Source: Candidatus Chloroploca sp. Khr17
Lineage (GTDB): Bacteria; Chloroflexota; Chloroflexia; Chloroflexales; Chloroflexaceae
Length of the DNA stretch: 64,000 nt
NCBI RefSeq assembly: GCF_004138165.1
Contig: NZ_RYFF01000025.1
Location: forward strand, 1-64,000
Direction: 5' to 3'
Shown here: one piece after another, positions 7,898 through 16,449 of the stretch
Position numbering within the stretch: position 1 is the stretch's first letter
Layout of the letters: each line of letters starts with the position of its first letter
Position numbers and translations under genes: made by a program
Notes under the pieces: model-generated
What the model saw: the letters and a program-made list of their open reading frames with translations, nothing else
The model's database searches: none
Told to the model about the DNA's origin: nothing

Positions 7898-9652
7898 ATG
7901 CGTCGCGTAATGTACAAGCTATGGATGGTGCTGATCGTGATGGCGATCGCGCTCACTGGTTGCAATAGCAATCAGGCCCTTCGCCCTGTGGTCTCACCTA
8001 CGCCAACGCCACCAATGAACGCGACCGAAATACCAGCAACGCTTGCGCCGAGTCCGTCGCCTACGGTGCCGACGGCGACCCCGTCGCCGACCGCAGCGCC
8101 CCCGACGCCAACGCTGTCACCCGTTGCCACGACGCCCCCCGCCGAGGCGCTGCCTGGTAGCGAGATCCTCTTTCTCCAGATGGACGATCTGGTTGCGCTC
8201 GATGTGACAACACGGGCCATCCGCACCCTCGCCTCAGCGGTCAGTGAGATGGCCGCAACCCCCGATGGCCGTCTGCTCGCCCTGGTCCGCACGGTGGATG
8301 CGCAGAACGAGCTCTGGCTCGTGGCACGTGATGGCTCAGGTTTGCAGCAGGTGACGTCCAACAATCGTTTTGCAAGCAGTCTGAGCTGGGCACCCGATGG
8401 GCAGACCATCGCCTATACCTCGGCAACGATGGCACGCCCGACGTTGCCCGAATGGGCCGCCTGGAGTCGCTGGTGCGCCGAGGCCGAGGTGCGCCTGCTT
8501 GATGTCGCTTCAGGTGAGGAACAAACGCTCGGCAGTGGCTGCGAACCAGCCTTTAGCCCGACCGGGCGCCGCCTCGTGTATGCAACCCCGCCCGAGTATA
8601 CTCTCAATGGGCTTGATTTTCGGGGGGCGGGCAATGAACTACGGATGCTCAATCGCCAGGGCGATAACGGGTGGGAGATTGCGCTCTCTGATGGCGCGGG
8701 CGGCTTGCCCCAAGGCCATGTGCTCTATGCCCCCGCCTGGTCGCCTGATGCCCTGAGCATTGCCTATCAGCGTTTTCTTGGCTATCAGACGCTCGTTGAT
8801 TTCAATCTGACCGAGCAGACGAGTTCGTTTGATCGCCGCGGTGAGCCGCTGAACCTCGGAGCAGGTTGGGCCGAACCTCCCCGCTATGGCCCTGGCAATC
8901 GCTTGGTCGCCATCACCGAGTATAATTTCAGCGATGCGCGCGGGTTTACCGGCTATGATGTCTGGTCTACGACGCTGTTGCAACTCGACGCGACGGCGAC
9001 CGTAATGATGCCTGACCGCGAACTGACGCTGAGTGCAAGCCCGCTCACGACGCTGGAATACGCTCGTACCGTCGCCTGGTCGCCCGATGGTTCGCAACTG
9101 GCCGTGCTCTTGCCGCCCGACTGGAAATCCGCTTTGAGCACCTTCGAGCCGCAGTTTCCCGACGTTGAAGCCGGTGAACTCTGGCTCTGGGCACCTGAAG
9201 CCGATCCATCTGAACGCCTGGCCCAGAATGTTGCCTTCACGTCGCCAGTACTTTGGCTGCCGCCCCCGCCCGTCATCACGGTAAGCAGCGCCGAGATTGC
9301 CCTCGCTGTCCCTGCCGAATGGGAAGAACGGCGCGGCCCAGTGGATTATCGCATCGCCGATGGCCCCGATAGCCGCGTGCTTGCCTCGCGCCTGGTCGCC
9401 GGAGGGCCTCCCGGTGGCTCCATCACGCTCTTCCCCGAACTGATCCTGCCCGATGCCACCCTCGGCGAGCCGCTCGTCTTGCCCGATGGCAGCATGGTGC
9501 GCGAGCTGCGCGGCACAACCCCCGAAGGCGAAAGTGTCGCCGGAGCGTTGCGCATCAGCCGCAATAATCAGGTGGCCTCGCTCTACCTTGCCCCAACCGA
9601 GACCTGGTTGCTCGATCGGCCCTTCGCCCTCGCTGTGTTAAGTAGTCTGTGA
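7898..9652 (+). CDS. TolB-like beta-propeller lipoprotein
   Basis: A 584-residue exported lipoprotein. The signal peptide ends in the lipobox ALTGC at about residue 22, followed by a Pro/Thr/Ser-rich linker of about 60 residues. The rest shows repeated blades of the PD40/WD40-like type with ATPDGRLLAL, SWAPDGQTIAY, AWSPDALSIAY and AWSPDGSQLAV. The C-terminal 130 residues form another, unassigned domain. Start ATG with AAGGAG. It overlaps the next gene by four bases, so both are probably translated together. The role is unknown; propellers of this kind usually bind ligands or other proteins at the cell surface. Confidence 0.8.
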   Translation: MRRVMYKLWMVLIVMAIALTGCNSNQALRPVVSPTPTPPMNATEIPATLAPSPSPTVPTATPSPTAAPPTPTLSPVATTPPAEALPGSEILFLQMDDLVALDVTTRAIRTLASAVSEMAATPDGRLLALVRTVDAQNELWLVARDGSGLQQVTSNNRFASSLSWAPDGQTIAYTSATMARPTLPEWAAWSRWCAEAEVRLLDVASGEEQTLGSGCEPAFSPTGRRLVYATPPEYTLNGLDFRGAGNELRMLNRQGDNGWEIALSDGAGGLPQGHVLYAPAWSPDALSIAYQRFLGYQTLVDFNLTEQTSSFDRRGEPLNLGAGWAEPPRYGPGNRLVAITEYNFSDARGFTGYDVWSTTLLQLDATATVMMPDRELTLSASPLTTLEYARTVAWSPDGSQLAVLLPPDWKSALSTFEPQFPDVEAGELWLWAPEADPSERLAQNVAFTSPVLWLPPPPVITVSSAEIALAVPAEWEERRGPVDYRIADGPDSRVLASRLVAGGPPGGSITLFPELILPDATLGEPLVLPDGSMVRELRGTTPEGESVAGALRISRNNQVASLYLAPTETWLLDRPFALAVLSSL

Positions 9653-11394
9653 ACAATATGACTTTCATCGCAACGCTTCGCCCCTTGCTCCTCAGCCTCG
9701 GGGCCTCACTTTTGCTGCTTGCCTGGCTGGCCGCTTGCACGATGCCCGGCGCGGCAACGCCAACCTCGCTTCCCGACCCACCCGCTGCGCCAACCGAGGT
9801 GCTGCCGCCAACCCCGACGCCCTTGCCGCGTGGCGGCGAATTGACGATCCGCCTCGCCGCCGCGGTGCCCGCGTTGCGTCCCTGGCAGCCGCGCTCACGT
9901 GACGAAGAGCAGCTTGCCGCGCTGCTCTACAGTGGCCTGCTGCGCCTCGATAGCCAACTGCGGCCTGTTCCCGATCTCGCCGAACGCTGGACCACCGATG
10001 CCGATGGGCGCGTGCTGACCTTTACGTTGCGCAGCGATCTGACCTGGCACGATGGCGAGCCCCTCACCGCCGCCGATGTGCTCTTTACGCTCGAACGCCT
10101 GCGCAATTTGCCAGTCACCACGACCGCTTTGCTCGCCGATCTGCGCTATATCAGTGCCGCGACCGCCCCCGCCGCCGATACCGTCGTGATGACGCTGACA
10201 AGTCGTTTTGCGCCCATCCTCGCGACGATGGCGCTGCCGATCTTGCCCCGCCATCAGCTGCTGGATCAAGATTTTGCCAGGTTCAATACCTGGGAAACAC
10301 CCGTTGGCAGTGGGCCATTTCAACTGGCAAGCGATGCGCCAAGCCGTACGCTGGTGCTCGAACGGTTCGAACGCTATCATCACGGGGCGCCGTTGCTCGA
10401 AAAGATCACCTTTCAAGTGCTCGCCGATCCCGCAGCAACCCTGGATCACCTGAGCGACCAGCGCCTCTTGCTCGCCGAGTTGCCCTGGTCGCCGACGCTG
10501 ACCCCGCCCGCCGGAGTGCGGGCCTCGGCCTACCCCGAGAATGGCTACTATTTCGTCGGCTTCAATCTGCGTGAAGGGCGGCCCTTTGCCGACCTCCGTC
10601 TGCGGCAGGCGCTCGCCCTAGCCCTCGACATCCCGCGGTTGGTCGAAAGCGCCACCAAAGGCCAAGGCCTCACCTTCGGCTCGACAGCACTCCCCGGCTC
10701 ATGGGCCGATCTCACCCCACCCCGCGCCACACCAGTCAACCTCGAAGCCGCCCGCACGCTGCTCGATGAAGCCGGCTGGATCTTGCCTGACGGCGCAACG
10801 ATCCGCCAGCGCGACGGCACCACGCTGACGGTGAGCCTCTATGTGCGCGAGGACGACGAGCGCCGCCTGCTTGCGGCCCGCCAGATCGCCGCCGCCGCCG
10901 CGACGATCGGGATGGCAATTGAGGTCGAGACCGGCAGTTTTGACGAGGTCATCCGGGCGCGTTACGCCCCGCCCTTCGCCTTTGATCTGCTGATGGGCGG
11001 CTGGATCAACGGCGCAGGCGACCCAGGCTTTGGCGATGTCACCTTCTATGACCCCGACGATTTTGCACTCTTCCACTCGAGCCAACTCAATCAAGGCGAC
11101 GCCGACACCCGCGCCACACGCAACGTCGTTGGCTACCGCAACCCCGCCTACGACGCCAACGCCGAAGCCGCCCGTCAACTCTACAACCTCGACCAGCGCA
11201 GCGCAGCCCTCCGCCAAACCCAGGCCATCATCGCCGACGACCTCCCCTACCTCTTCCTCTGGGTTGACCGCATGCCCGTCATGCTCAACGAAGCAATCAC
11301 CACCCTCGACGGCCCAATCGACCTCAGCTCGCCCCGCTACTACTGGAACATCGAACGCTGGTACCTTCTTAACGCAGAGACGCAAAGACGCTAA
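9649..11394 (+). CDS. ABC-transporter solute-binding lipoprotein, peptide/nickel family 5
   Basis: A 581-residue family-5 (DppA/OppA-like) binding protein. A lipobox LAACT follows an N-terminal hydrophobic segment, then a Pro/Thr linker. The SBP_bac_5 core begins at RGGELTIRLAAAVPAL and includes DGRVLTFTLRSDLTWHDGEPLTAADVLF, GSGPFQLAS and LRLRQALALALD. No permease or ATPase follows, so it is an orphan binding protein or acts with components elsewhere. The last seven residues, NAETQRR, and the stop codon are encoded by a dispersed repeat, suggesting that the original 3' end was altered. The GTG start overlaps the upstream stop. Confidence 0.88.
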   Translation: MNNMTFIATLRPLLLSLGASLLLLAWLAACTMPGAATPTSLPDPPAAPTEVLPPTPTPLPRGGELTIRLAAAVPALRPWQPRSRDEEQLAALLYSGLLRLDSQLRPVPDLAERWTTDADGRVLTFTLRSDLTWHDGEPLTAADVLFTLERLRNLPVTTTALLADLRYISAATAPAADTVVMTLTSRFAPILATMALPILPRHQLLDQDFARFNTWETPVGSGPFQLASDAPSRTLVLERFERYHHGAPLLEKITFQVLADPAATLDHLSDQRLLLAELPWSPTLTPPAGVRASAYPENGYYFVGFNLREGRPFADLRLRQALALALDIPRLVESATKGQGLTFGSTALPGSWADLTPPRATPVNLEAARTLLDEAGWILPDGATIRQRDGTTLTVSLYVREDDERRLLAARQIAAAAATIGMAIEVETGSFDEVIRARYAPPFAFDLLMGGWINGAGDPGFGDVTFYDPDDFALFHSSQLNQGDADTRATRNVVGYRNPAYDANAEAARQLYNLDQRSAALRQTQAIIADDLPYLFLWVDRMPVMLNEAITTLDGPIDLSSPRYYWNIERWYLLNAETQRR

Positions 11395-11478
11395 GGCGCA
11401 GAGAGAACACATAACATCACACCTCTGCGCCTCTGCGCCTCCGCGCCTCTGCGTTAAAACCTCTGCGCCTCCGCGCCT
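11369..11478. repeat. NAETQRR-type dispersed repeat (imperfect inverted)
   Basis: The sequence runs from TTAACGCAGAGACGCAAAGA through several CCTCTGCGCCTC units to CTCTGCGTTAAAAC. The two ends are inverted copies of each other. It overlaps the 3' ends of two convergent genes, which therefore share repeat-derived tails. Related sequence is at 1-35 and, in a CGCAAAGGCGC variant, at 37360-37444. Confidence 0.8.
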
Positions 11479-11479
11479 C

Positions 11480-13600
11480 TCACCCAGGCTTCCGCGCCTT
11501 CAACGCCAGCGTCACAAACGTTCGCTCGGTTCCCCGCAAACGGTCATTCCGCGCATCAAAGAGCCGAAACAGCCCCACCCCGAGGTTGATCGGGTTCAAG
11601 GGACTACCGCTGTTGCGCTCGCCACGAAAGCGGTCAGCACTATCACGCAGCCCTTTGGGCAGCAGATTGCGCTCGATCAACGGCTTGCCAATGCTGTACA
11701 CAATGAAATGAATAAACGGGAACGCATAGTGCGTCTGCTCTTCCACCACCTCGACCGTGAAACCGGCCTCGCGCACCGCCTCACGCAGTTGCTCGGGCAG
11801 ATACAGGCGCTCGTGGTTGCTCCAGATGCCGGTAATAGGACCGGCACTGGTGATCGGTTGACCGCCAAACGCTTCGATCGTCTTATTGATCGGATCCCAC
11901 CAAAAAGGATAATTGGCGTGCGGCACACTGATCGCAAGGATGCCGCCGGGCTTGAGAATGCGCCAGATCTCGCGCAGCGCCCCACGATCATCACGCAGAT
12001 GCTCCAGCACCTCACTCATCAGCACCTTATCAAAGCTCGCATCAGCAAAGGGCAACTGATGAATATCAACCTCGGACAGATCGGCGGGCACCTGCTCGCG
12101 CTCGGCCCAGTGCAAACGCTCGCGATCGCCATCAACGCCGATCAGGTTGAGTCGGCGGAGACGGCCCATCATCATCAGATACACCCCCATCCCGCAGCCA
12201 CAATCGAGCACCGTCTCGCCATCGTGGAGCTCGAGGAAGCCAAGCAGCGTCGGCGCACGGCGGCGATAGGCCATATCAGCCTCGTTGCGCAACAACTGCC
12301 CAAGCAAAGCCTGATCGTCGGCAGAAAGCCCGGTGTGCGCCTGAGGCGCACCATTGAGCGAATGCAGCGAAGCTGCCGCCGTCATTGGGGCCGCCGCCAG
12401 GGCAGGCCAGGAACCACCAACCAGCCGACGTGATGCCCGTGCCCCAAGATCAGAGCGACTCCGCGTCTGTACCAACCGGGCCAGCAACTGCTCATACGCA
12501 TTCATCGTTTGATCCGTATCAAAGATCCGACGCACCACATCCCGGCTCGGGCGATAACGTTCACGCTCGGCCAGGGTCGCCAGAATCGTTCGCGCCAAGC
12601 CCGGCGGATCGTGCGGCGGCGCAAGTTGTCCAAAACCACTCTCACGCACCACCACCCGCGCCCCAGGAATATCCGTCGCCACCACCGGCGTCCCACAGAG
12701 CAGCGCCTCAACCTGGGTAATTGCCATCATATCGGTATGGCTGGGCAGCACAAAAAGATCGAGCATCGCATAGAAACTGGCAAGTTGTTGGCGATCCTTG
12801 ATCAACCCCAGAAAGGTGATATGCTCCTGCTCAGCCTCGATCAGGGGGCGGCAGATCGCATAAAAATCATCGTAGACCACGTTGCGCTCGCCGGCAAAAA
12901 CCAGATGCGCCTCGGGAACCTCGGCACGGATCAGCGGCAAGGCACGGAGCAGATCGTCAAAACCCTTTTCACTGACCCAACGGCCCCCAAACCCAATCAA
13001 ACGCCGGTCAGCCAGGCCAAGTTCCTGCTTCCAGGCCGCAGCAGCGGTGGAATCGGGTTCAGGGAACTCAACCGGCGGCAAAATACAGGTCAGCTTTTCA
13101 TGAAAAGGCCAGAGCAAGCGCGAATGACGGGCATAATCCTCACTATACGAAGTCAGGCCATCGGCGAGGCTCGCGGCAGTACGCAGCACCTGGAACGCCG
13201 TCCGTTCAAGCAACTGTTCAACAGGGCTATCTGGCATCACCACATCACCGTGATGCGTCATCAACAGCGGCCGCCCCAGGCTCCGACAGAGCAGTGCGAC
13301 GAGCGGGGCTTCAGGCAGCGGCGTATGGATCTGCACGACGTCATGTTCCGCAATCAGGCGCGCTGCCGCCCAGGGAAACGCCGGTGTCACCATCCCACGA
13401 CTAAAGCGCGAGACCGGTTGCAAGCGCACGACCCGCACCCCATTGAGCATCTCATCGCGGGCAAGATCGGAAGCATGGCGACTGGTTAACACCGTCACCT
13501 GGTGCCCACGCGCCGCCAGGTGCTCGGCCACCCGTACCGCGTGGACAGTCAACCCGGTCCAGTGGGGGTGGTAATAGGTCAAGACAATCAAAATCTTCAT
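11480..13600 (-). CDS. Fusion of GT4 glycosyltransferase and SAM-dependent methyltransferase
   Basis: Residues 1-380 are a GT-B family 4 glycosyltransferase: MKILIVLTYYHPHWTGLTVH with the sugar-acceptor loop, GFGGRWVSEKGFDDLLRAL at the nucleotide-sugar domain, and LPSHTDMMAITQVEALLCGT with the donor-binding acidic residue. A linker of about 55 residues then leads to a class I methyltransferase (440-600): motif I VLDCGCGMG, a HQLPFADASFDKVLMSEVLEHL segment and LKPGGILAISVPHANYPFWW. The fusion implies consecutive steps, glycosylation then methylation, on one glycoconjugate. The acceptor is unknown. It overlaps ybeY by four bases (ATGA), so the two are translationally coupled. Confidence 0.88.
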   Translation of the reverse strand: MKILIVLTYYHPHWTGLTVHAVRVAEHLAARGHQVTVLTSRHASDLARDEMLNGVRVVRLQPVSRFSRGMVTPAFPWAAARLIAEHDVVQIHTPLPEAPLVALLCRSLGRPLLMTHHGDVVMPDSPVEQLLERTAFQVLRTAASLADGLTSYSEDYARHSRLLWPFHEKLTCILPPVEFPEPDSTAAAAWKQELGLADRRLIGFGGRWVSEKGFDDLLRALPLIRAEVPEAHLVFAGERNVVYDDFYAICRPLIEAEQEHITFLGLIKDRQQLASFYAMLDLFVLPSHTDMMAITQVEALLCGTPVVATDIPGARVVVRESGFGQLAPPHDPPGLARTILATLAERERYRPSRDVVRRIFDTDQTMNAYEQLLARLVQTRSRSDLGARASRRLVGGSWPALAAAPMTAAASLHSLNGAPQAHTGLSADDQALLGQLLRNEADMAYRRRAPTLLGFLELHDGETVLDCGCGMGVYLMMMGRLRRLNLIGVDGDRERLHWAEREQVPADLSEVDIHQLPFADASFDKVLMSEVLEHLRDDRGALREIWRILKPGGILAISVPHANYPFWWDPINKTIEAFGGQPITSAGPITGIWSNHERLYLPEQLREAVREAGFTVEVVEEQTHYAFPFIHFIVYSIGKPLIERNLLPKGLRDSADRFRGERNSGSPLNPINLGVGLFRLFDARNDRLRGTERTFVTLALKARKPG

Positions 13601-14088
13601 GGTGTTTCGGGGAGCACAAGTTCGGCGAGGGCCGCTTCTTCGCGGGAGCGCATCAGCGCGGCATCATCAGGGCCGCGTTCGTGATCATAGCCAAGCAGGT
13701 GCAACATCCCATGAACCGTCAAATAGGCGAGTTCACGCGCCCGACTGTGGCCATACTCGTGCGCCTGCGCGACGACCCGCTCATACGAAAGGGCCACATC
13801 ACCGAGATAGCGCACCGCATCGGGTTGGGCCACAAACGCGGCACCATCACCATCATCGGCAAACGAAAGCACATCGGTCGGCTCATCGAGGCCCCGAAAA
13901 GCACGATTCAGGGCTTGCAGGCGGGCATCATCGGCGAGCAACACACTCACCTCCAGCGGGCCAGCAACACCTTCAACCGCGAGCACAGCAGTAGCGGCCT
14001 GCTCAACCAGCGCCAGATCAAGGCCTGCCTCAGCGACCGCTGCCTCCAAGCCATCTTCCACCAGTACATCAATCTGATAACGACGCAT
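13597..14088 (-). CDS. ybeY: Endoribonuclease YbeY (16S rRNA maturation)
   Basis: YbeY is a zinc metalloenzyme needed for 16S rRNA 3'-end processing and 70S ribosome quality control. The defining HGMLHLLGYDHERG motif, with three metal-binding histidines, is present near residues 125-139. FRGLDEPTDVLSFADD, typical of the family, comes before it. The 163-residue length is normal. The gene is followed without a gap by the GT4-methyltransferase fusion. ATG start. Confidence 0.95.
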   Translation of the reverse strand: MRRYQIDVLVEDGLEAAVAEAGLDLALVEQAATAVLAVEGVAGPLEVSVLLADDARLQALNRAFRGLDEPTDVLSFADDGDGAAFVAQPDAVRYLGDVALSYERVVAQAHEYGHSRARELAYLTVHGMLHLLGYDHERGPDDAALMRSREEAALAELVLPETP

Positions 14089-14131
14089 ACCCCATCAACC
14101 AGACAGGCGCAGGCCCAATACTTTTCAACGA

Positions 14132-14189
14132 AGACCTCACACGTCTGCTCGTCCGCATTAGGACGCCATCATCAAGACCTGTGAGGTCT
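14132..14189. repeat. Degenerate copy of the GACCTCACAGGTCT palindrome
   Basis: AGACCTCACACGTCT at 14132-14146 and AGACCTGTGAGGTCT at 14175-14189 are inverted relative to each other. The same palindrome recurs at 23881-23913 and 57994-58024. It lies in the gap between ybeY and the NUDIX gene. Confidence 0.65.
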
Positions 14190-14217
14190 CTTCTCATCCT
14201 TCTTTGAGGCGTGCCGC

Positions 14218-14676
14218 TTACTGATGCTCCTCATCGCGAAAAATCAGGTTCTGCACCTGCACCAGCACATCACGCTCGCGGGCAAACGAAACACGCAGCA
14301 CCGCCTCCTCGAGGGGAAACCAGCGGGCATCGTCTACTTCACTCTGCTGAGGGCGCACCTCACCGCGCTCATAGCGCATCAAAAAAAGATCGACATACTT
14401 ATGCACCCGCGAAGATCCGGCGCGAAACCAGTACTCGATCGTCGCAAGGTGACACACAATCGCCCCTTCAAGGCCAGTCTCTTCGGCCACCTCGCGCAAC
14501 GCAGCCGCTTCAGCCGTCTCACCGCGATTGACGTGCCCTTTGGGTAAACCCCAACGGCCGCCCCGATCCGTAGCAATCAGGGCGACCTCGATCTGATCTT
14601 GAAGCACACGAAACATCACCCCACCCGCAGAATAGGCAGTACGATGGGGAAGCGCGTGATTGGAACGTGCGGGCAT
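14218..14676 (-). CDS. NUDIX hydrolase
   Basis: A 152-residue NUDIX-fold hydrolase acting on nucleoside diphosphate-linked substrates. The full Nudix box is visible: GHVNRGETAEAAALREVAEE followed by TGL, with the REVAEE glutamates that bind Mg2+. I chose the ATG at MPARSNHALPHRT, 16 bases after the pyrophosphatase stop, because upstream in-frame codons would overlap the pyrophosphatase gene. The fold after the box (LATIEYWFRAGSSRVHKYVDLF) resembles the diadenosine tetraphosphate hydrolase / MutT-like branch. The exact substrate is not evident. Confidence 0.9.
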   Translation of the reverse strand: MPARSNHALPHRTAYSAGGVMFRVLQDQIEVALIATDRGGRWGLPKGHVNRGETAEAAALREVAEETGLEGAIVCHLATIEYWFRAGSSRVHKYVDLFLMRYERGEVRPQQSEVDDARWFPLEEAVLRVSFARERDVLVQVQNLIFRDEEHQ

Positions 14677-14692
14677 AGGCAACGACTTTTTA

Positions 14693-15244
14693 TCAGCCAC
14701 GCTTGATACTGCGCCCAGCGCGCATATCCCAATAGGTATTGATCGCATAATGGATACGCTGACGCGCAACATCAACATGCTCCCAGCCTACCGGCTCCAC
14801 CCGCGTACCCTCAAGATCCTTATACACCGTAAAGAAGTGCTCGACTTCCTTCAAATAGTGCGGCGGGAGGTCGGTATAATCCAGGAAACTCGAAAAGAAC
14901 GGATCATACTGCAACACCGCCAGAATCTTATCATCAGCTTCGCCCTTATCGAGCATCCGGAAGACCCCGATGGGGCGAGCTTCAACGATACAGCCCGTGA
15001 ACGTGGGCAAGTTCGTCATCACCAGCACATCAAGGGGATCATTATCGTCGTAGTACGTCTGGGGAATAAACCCATAATCACCGGGATACTGCACGGCTGA
15101 ATAGAGCACCCGATCAAGCTTAAAAGCCCCGATCCGCTTATCGAACTCGTACTTGTTCCGTGAACCTTTGGGAATCTCTACAACCGTATGGATCACATCG
15201 GGAACACTCGGCCCCGGATCCAGATCATGCCAATAATTCTGCAT
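14693..15244 (-). CDS. ppa: Inorganic pyrophosphatase
   Basis: Hydrolyses pyrophosphate to drive biosynthesis. The protein (183 residues) has the family I signature DNDPLDVLV, the EIPKGSRNKYEFDK active-site segment and VLYSAVQYPGDYGFIPQTYYDDND, which holds the acidic metal ligands. I start at MQNYWHDLDPGP, with GAGGGG at a suitable distance; longer in-frame starts have no ribosome site and would add an atypical extension. It is followed directly by the NUDIX hydrolase. Confidence 0.94.
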   Translation of the reverse strand: MQNYWHDLDPGPSVPDVIHTVVEIPKGSRNKYEFDKRIGAFKLDRVLYSAVQYPGDYGFIPQTYYDDNDPLDVLVMTNLPTFTGCIVEARPIGVFRMLDKGEADDKILAVLQYDPFFSSFLDYTDLPPHYLKEVEHFFTVYKDLEGTRVEPVGWEHVDVARQRIHYAINTYWDMRAGRSIKRG

Positions 15245-15336
15245 TGTCGGCCCCTCAATAGACCCTTCTTGCACAAACATCGCCATTATAGCATGTGATA
15301 GCTCTTCAGCGGCAGCCCTATGCACCGTAAACCAAT

Positions 15337-15378
15337 ATTTGGCTAGGTGGCGGGCGCACGCCCGCCACCTAGCCAAAT
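15337..15378. repeat. Perfect 20-bp inverted repeat
   Basis: Arms of 20 bases (15337-15356 and 15359-15378) are exact inverted copies separated by only two bases, with the core GGTGGCGGGCG/CGCCCGCCACC. It lies between the divergent ppa and accD genes and could be a terminator-like hairpin or a small palindromic element. It has no poly-T tail. Confidence 0.9.
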
Positions 15379-15429
15379 GGATAGCATCCTCCACTAGACC
15401 TGATAGCTTCCATCACCACAAAGAAATGT

Positions 15430-15435
15430 TATAAT
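15430..15435 (+). promoter_or_regulatory. Likely -10 box of the accDA promoter
   Basis: TATAAT lies about 90 bases upstream of accD, with a weak -35 candidate (CTTCCA) 17 bases before it. A second -10-like TAGAAT occurs near 15455. The long leader fits the region, but the exact start site cannot be decided. Confidence 0.45.
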
Positions 15436-15519
15436 ACAGCAAGATCTGGCTGTGATAGAATACACAAAGGCTGTGCGCCTCATGAGGAGGTTCTAACCCT
15501 CCCGGAAAGATTGCTGCAC

Positions 15520-16449
15520 GTGAAAGAGTTTTTCCGCCGAACGAAAAAGAGTTTCCCCGCTGATCAGAGTAGCGAACAGGCCCAGATCCCCGATGACCTC
15601 TGGGTGAAATGTTCCTCTTGCCGCGAACTGATCTATCGGAAAGAACTGAACGACAATCTCAAGGTCTGTCCCAAGTGTGGTCACCATATGCGCATGAGTG
15701 CCCGCGAGTGGATCGGCCTGCTTGATGTTGGCTCCTTCAGCGAAACCGATGCGCACCTCTTGCCGACTGACCCCCTTGGCTTTGTGACACCCGACGAGGC
15801 ATATGCCGATAAGCTGAAGAAGTCGCAACATCGCACCGGTCTCGCCGATGCCGTGCTTGCAGGCATCGGGAGTATCGATGGGCTCTGGATGGCTCTGGCT
15901 GTCGGCGATTTCGCGTTTATGGGGTCGTCGATGGGTAGCGTCTATGGCGAAAAGATGTCCCGGGCCGCTGAACGTGGTGCCGAACTTGGCATTCCCCTCT
16001 TGACGATCAATACGTCGGGTGGGGCGCGCCAGCAAGAGGGCGTCATCGCGCTAATGCAGATGGCCAAGGTGACGATGGCGCTCAGCCGCCTCGCCGAGGC
16101 GCGCCAACCCCATATTGCCATCCTGGTTGACCCGTGTTACGGCGGGGTCACCGCATCGTATCCATCGGTCGCCGATGTGATCATTGCTGAGCCGGGGGCC
16201 AATATCGGGTTTGCCGGCAAGCGCTTGATCGAGCAGATTATGCGCCAGAAATTGCCCGCTGGCTTCCAAACCTCCGAGTTTATGTTGAACCACGGGATGA
16301 TTGATATGGTCACCCCGCGTGGCGAATTACGTGATGTCCTGGCGCGTTTGTTGCAACACTATCGCCGTCAGTCACCCCCGATGGAAGAAGATGACGATGG
16401 GCTCGAAGCAACTGACGCAACGCCAATTTATGTGCATGGGAGGGTCTGA
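15520..16449 (+). CDS. accD: Acetyl-CoA carboxylase carboxyltransferase subunit beta
   Basis: AccD with AccA transfers the carboxyl group from carboxybiotin to acetyl-CoA, the first step of fatty-acid synthesis. The N-terminal four-cysteine zinc site is present (CSSC and CPKCGHH), followed by the crotonase fold: SMGSVYGEKMSRAAE, LLTINTSGGARQQEG, VDPCYGGVTASYPS and EPGANIGFAGKR. I use the GTG at 15520 because GGAAAGA is nine bases away. An in-frame TTG at 15511 lies directly against that site. It overlaps accA by one base. Confidence 0.94.
   Translation: MKEFFRRTKKSFPADQSSEQAQIPDDLWVKCSSCRELIYRKELNDNLKVCPKCGHHMRMSAREWIGLLDVGSFSETDAHLLPTDPLGFVTPDEAYADKLKKSQHRTGLADAVLAGIGSIDGLWMALAVGDFAFMGSSMGSVYGEKMSRAAERGAELGIPLLTINTSGGARQQEGVIALMQMAKVTMALSRLAEARQPHIAILVDPCYGGVTASYPSVADVIIAEPGANIGFAGKRLIEQIMRQKLPAGFQTSEFMLNHGMIDMVTPRGELRDVLARLLQHYRRQSPPMEEDDDGLEATDATPIYVHGRV

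Noticed and set aside
11030-12433. 467-codon open frame overlapping two convergent genes
   Set aside because: It begins inside the binding-protein gene and runs antisense to the GT4-methyltransferase fusion; the translation is Thr/Pro/Arg rich and unstructured.
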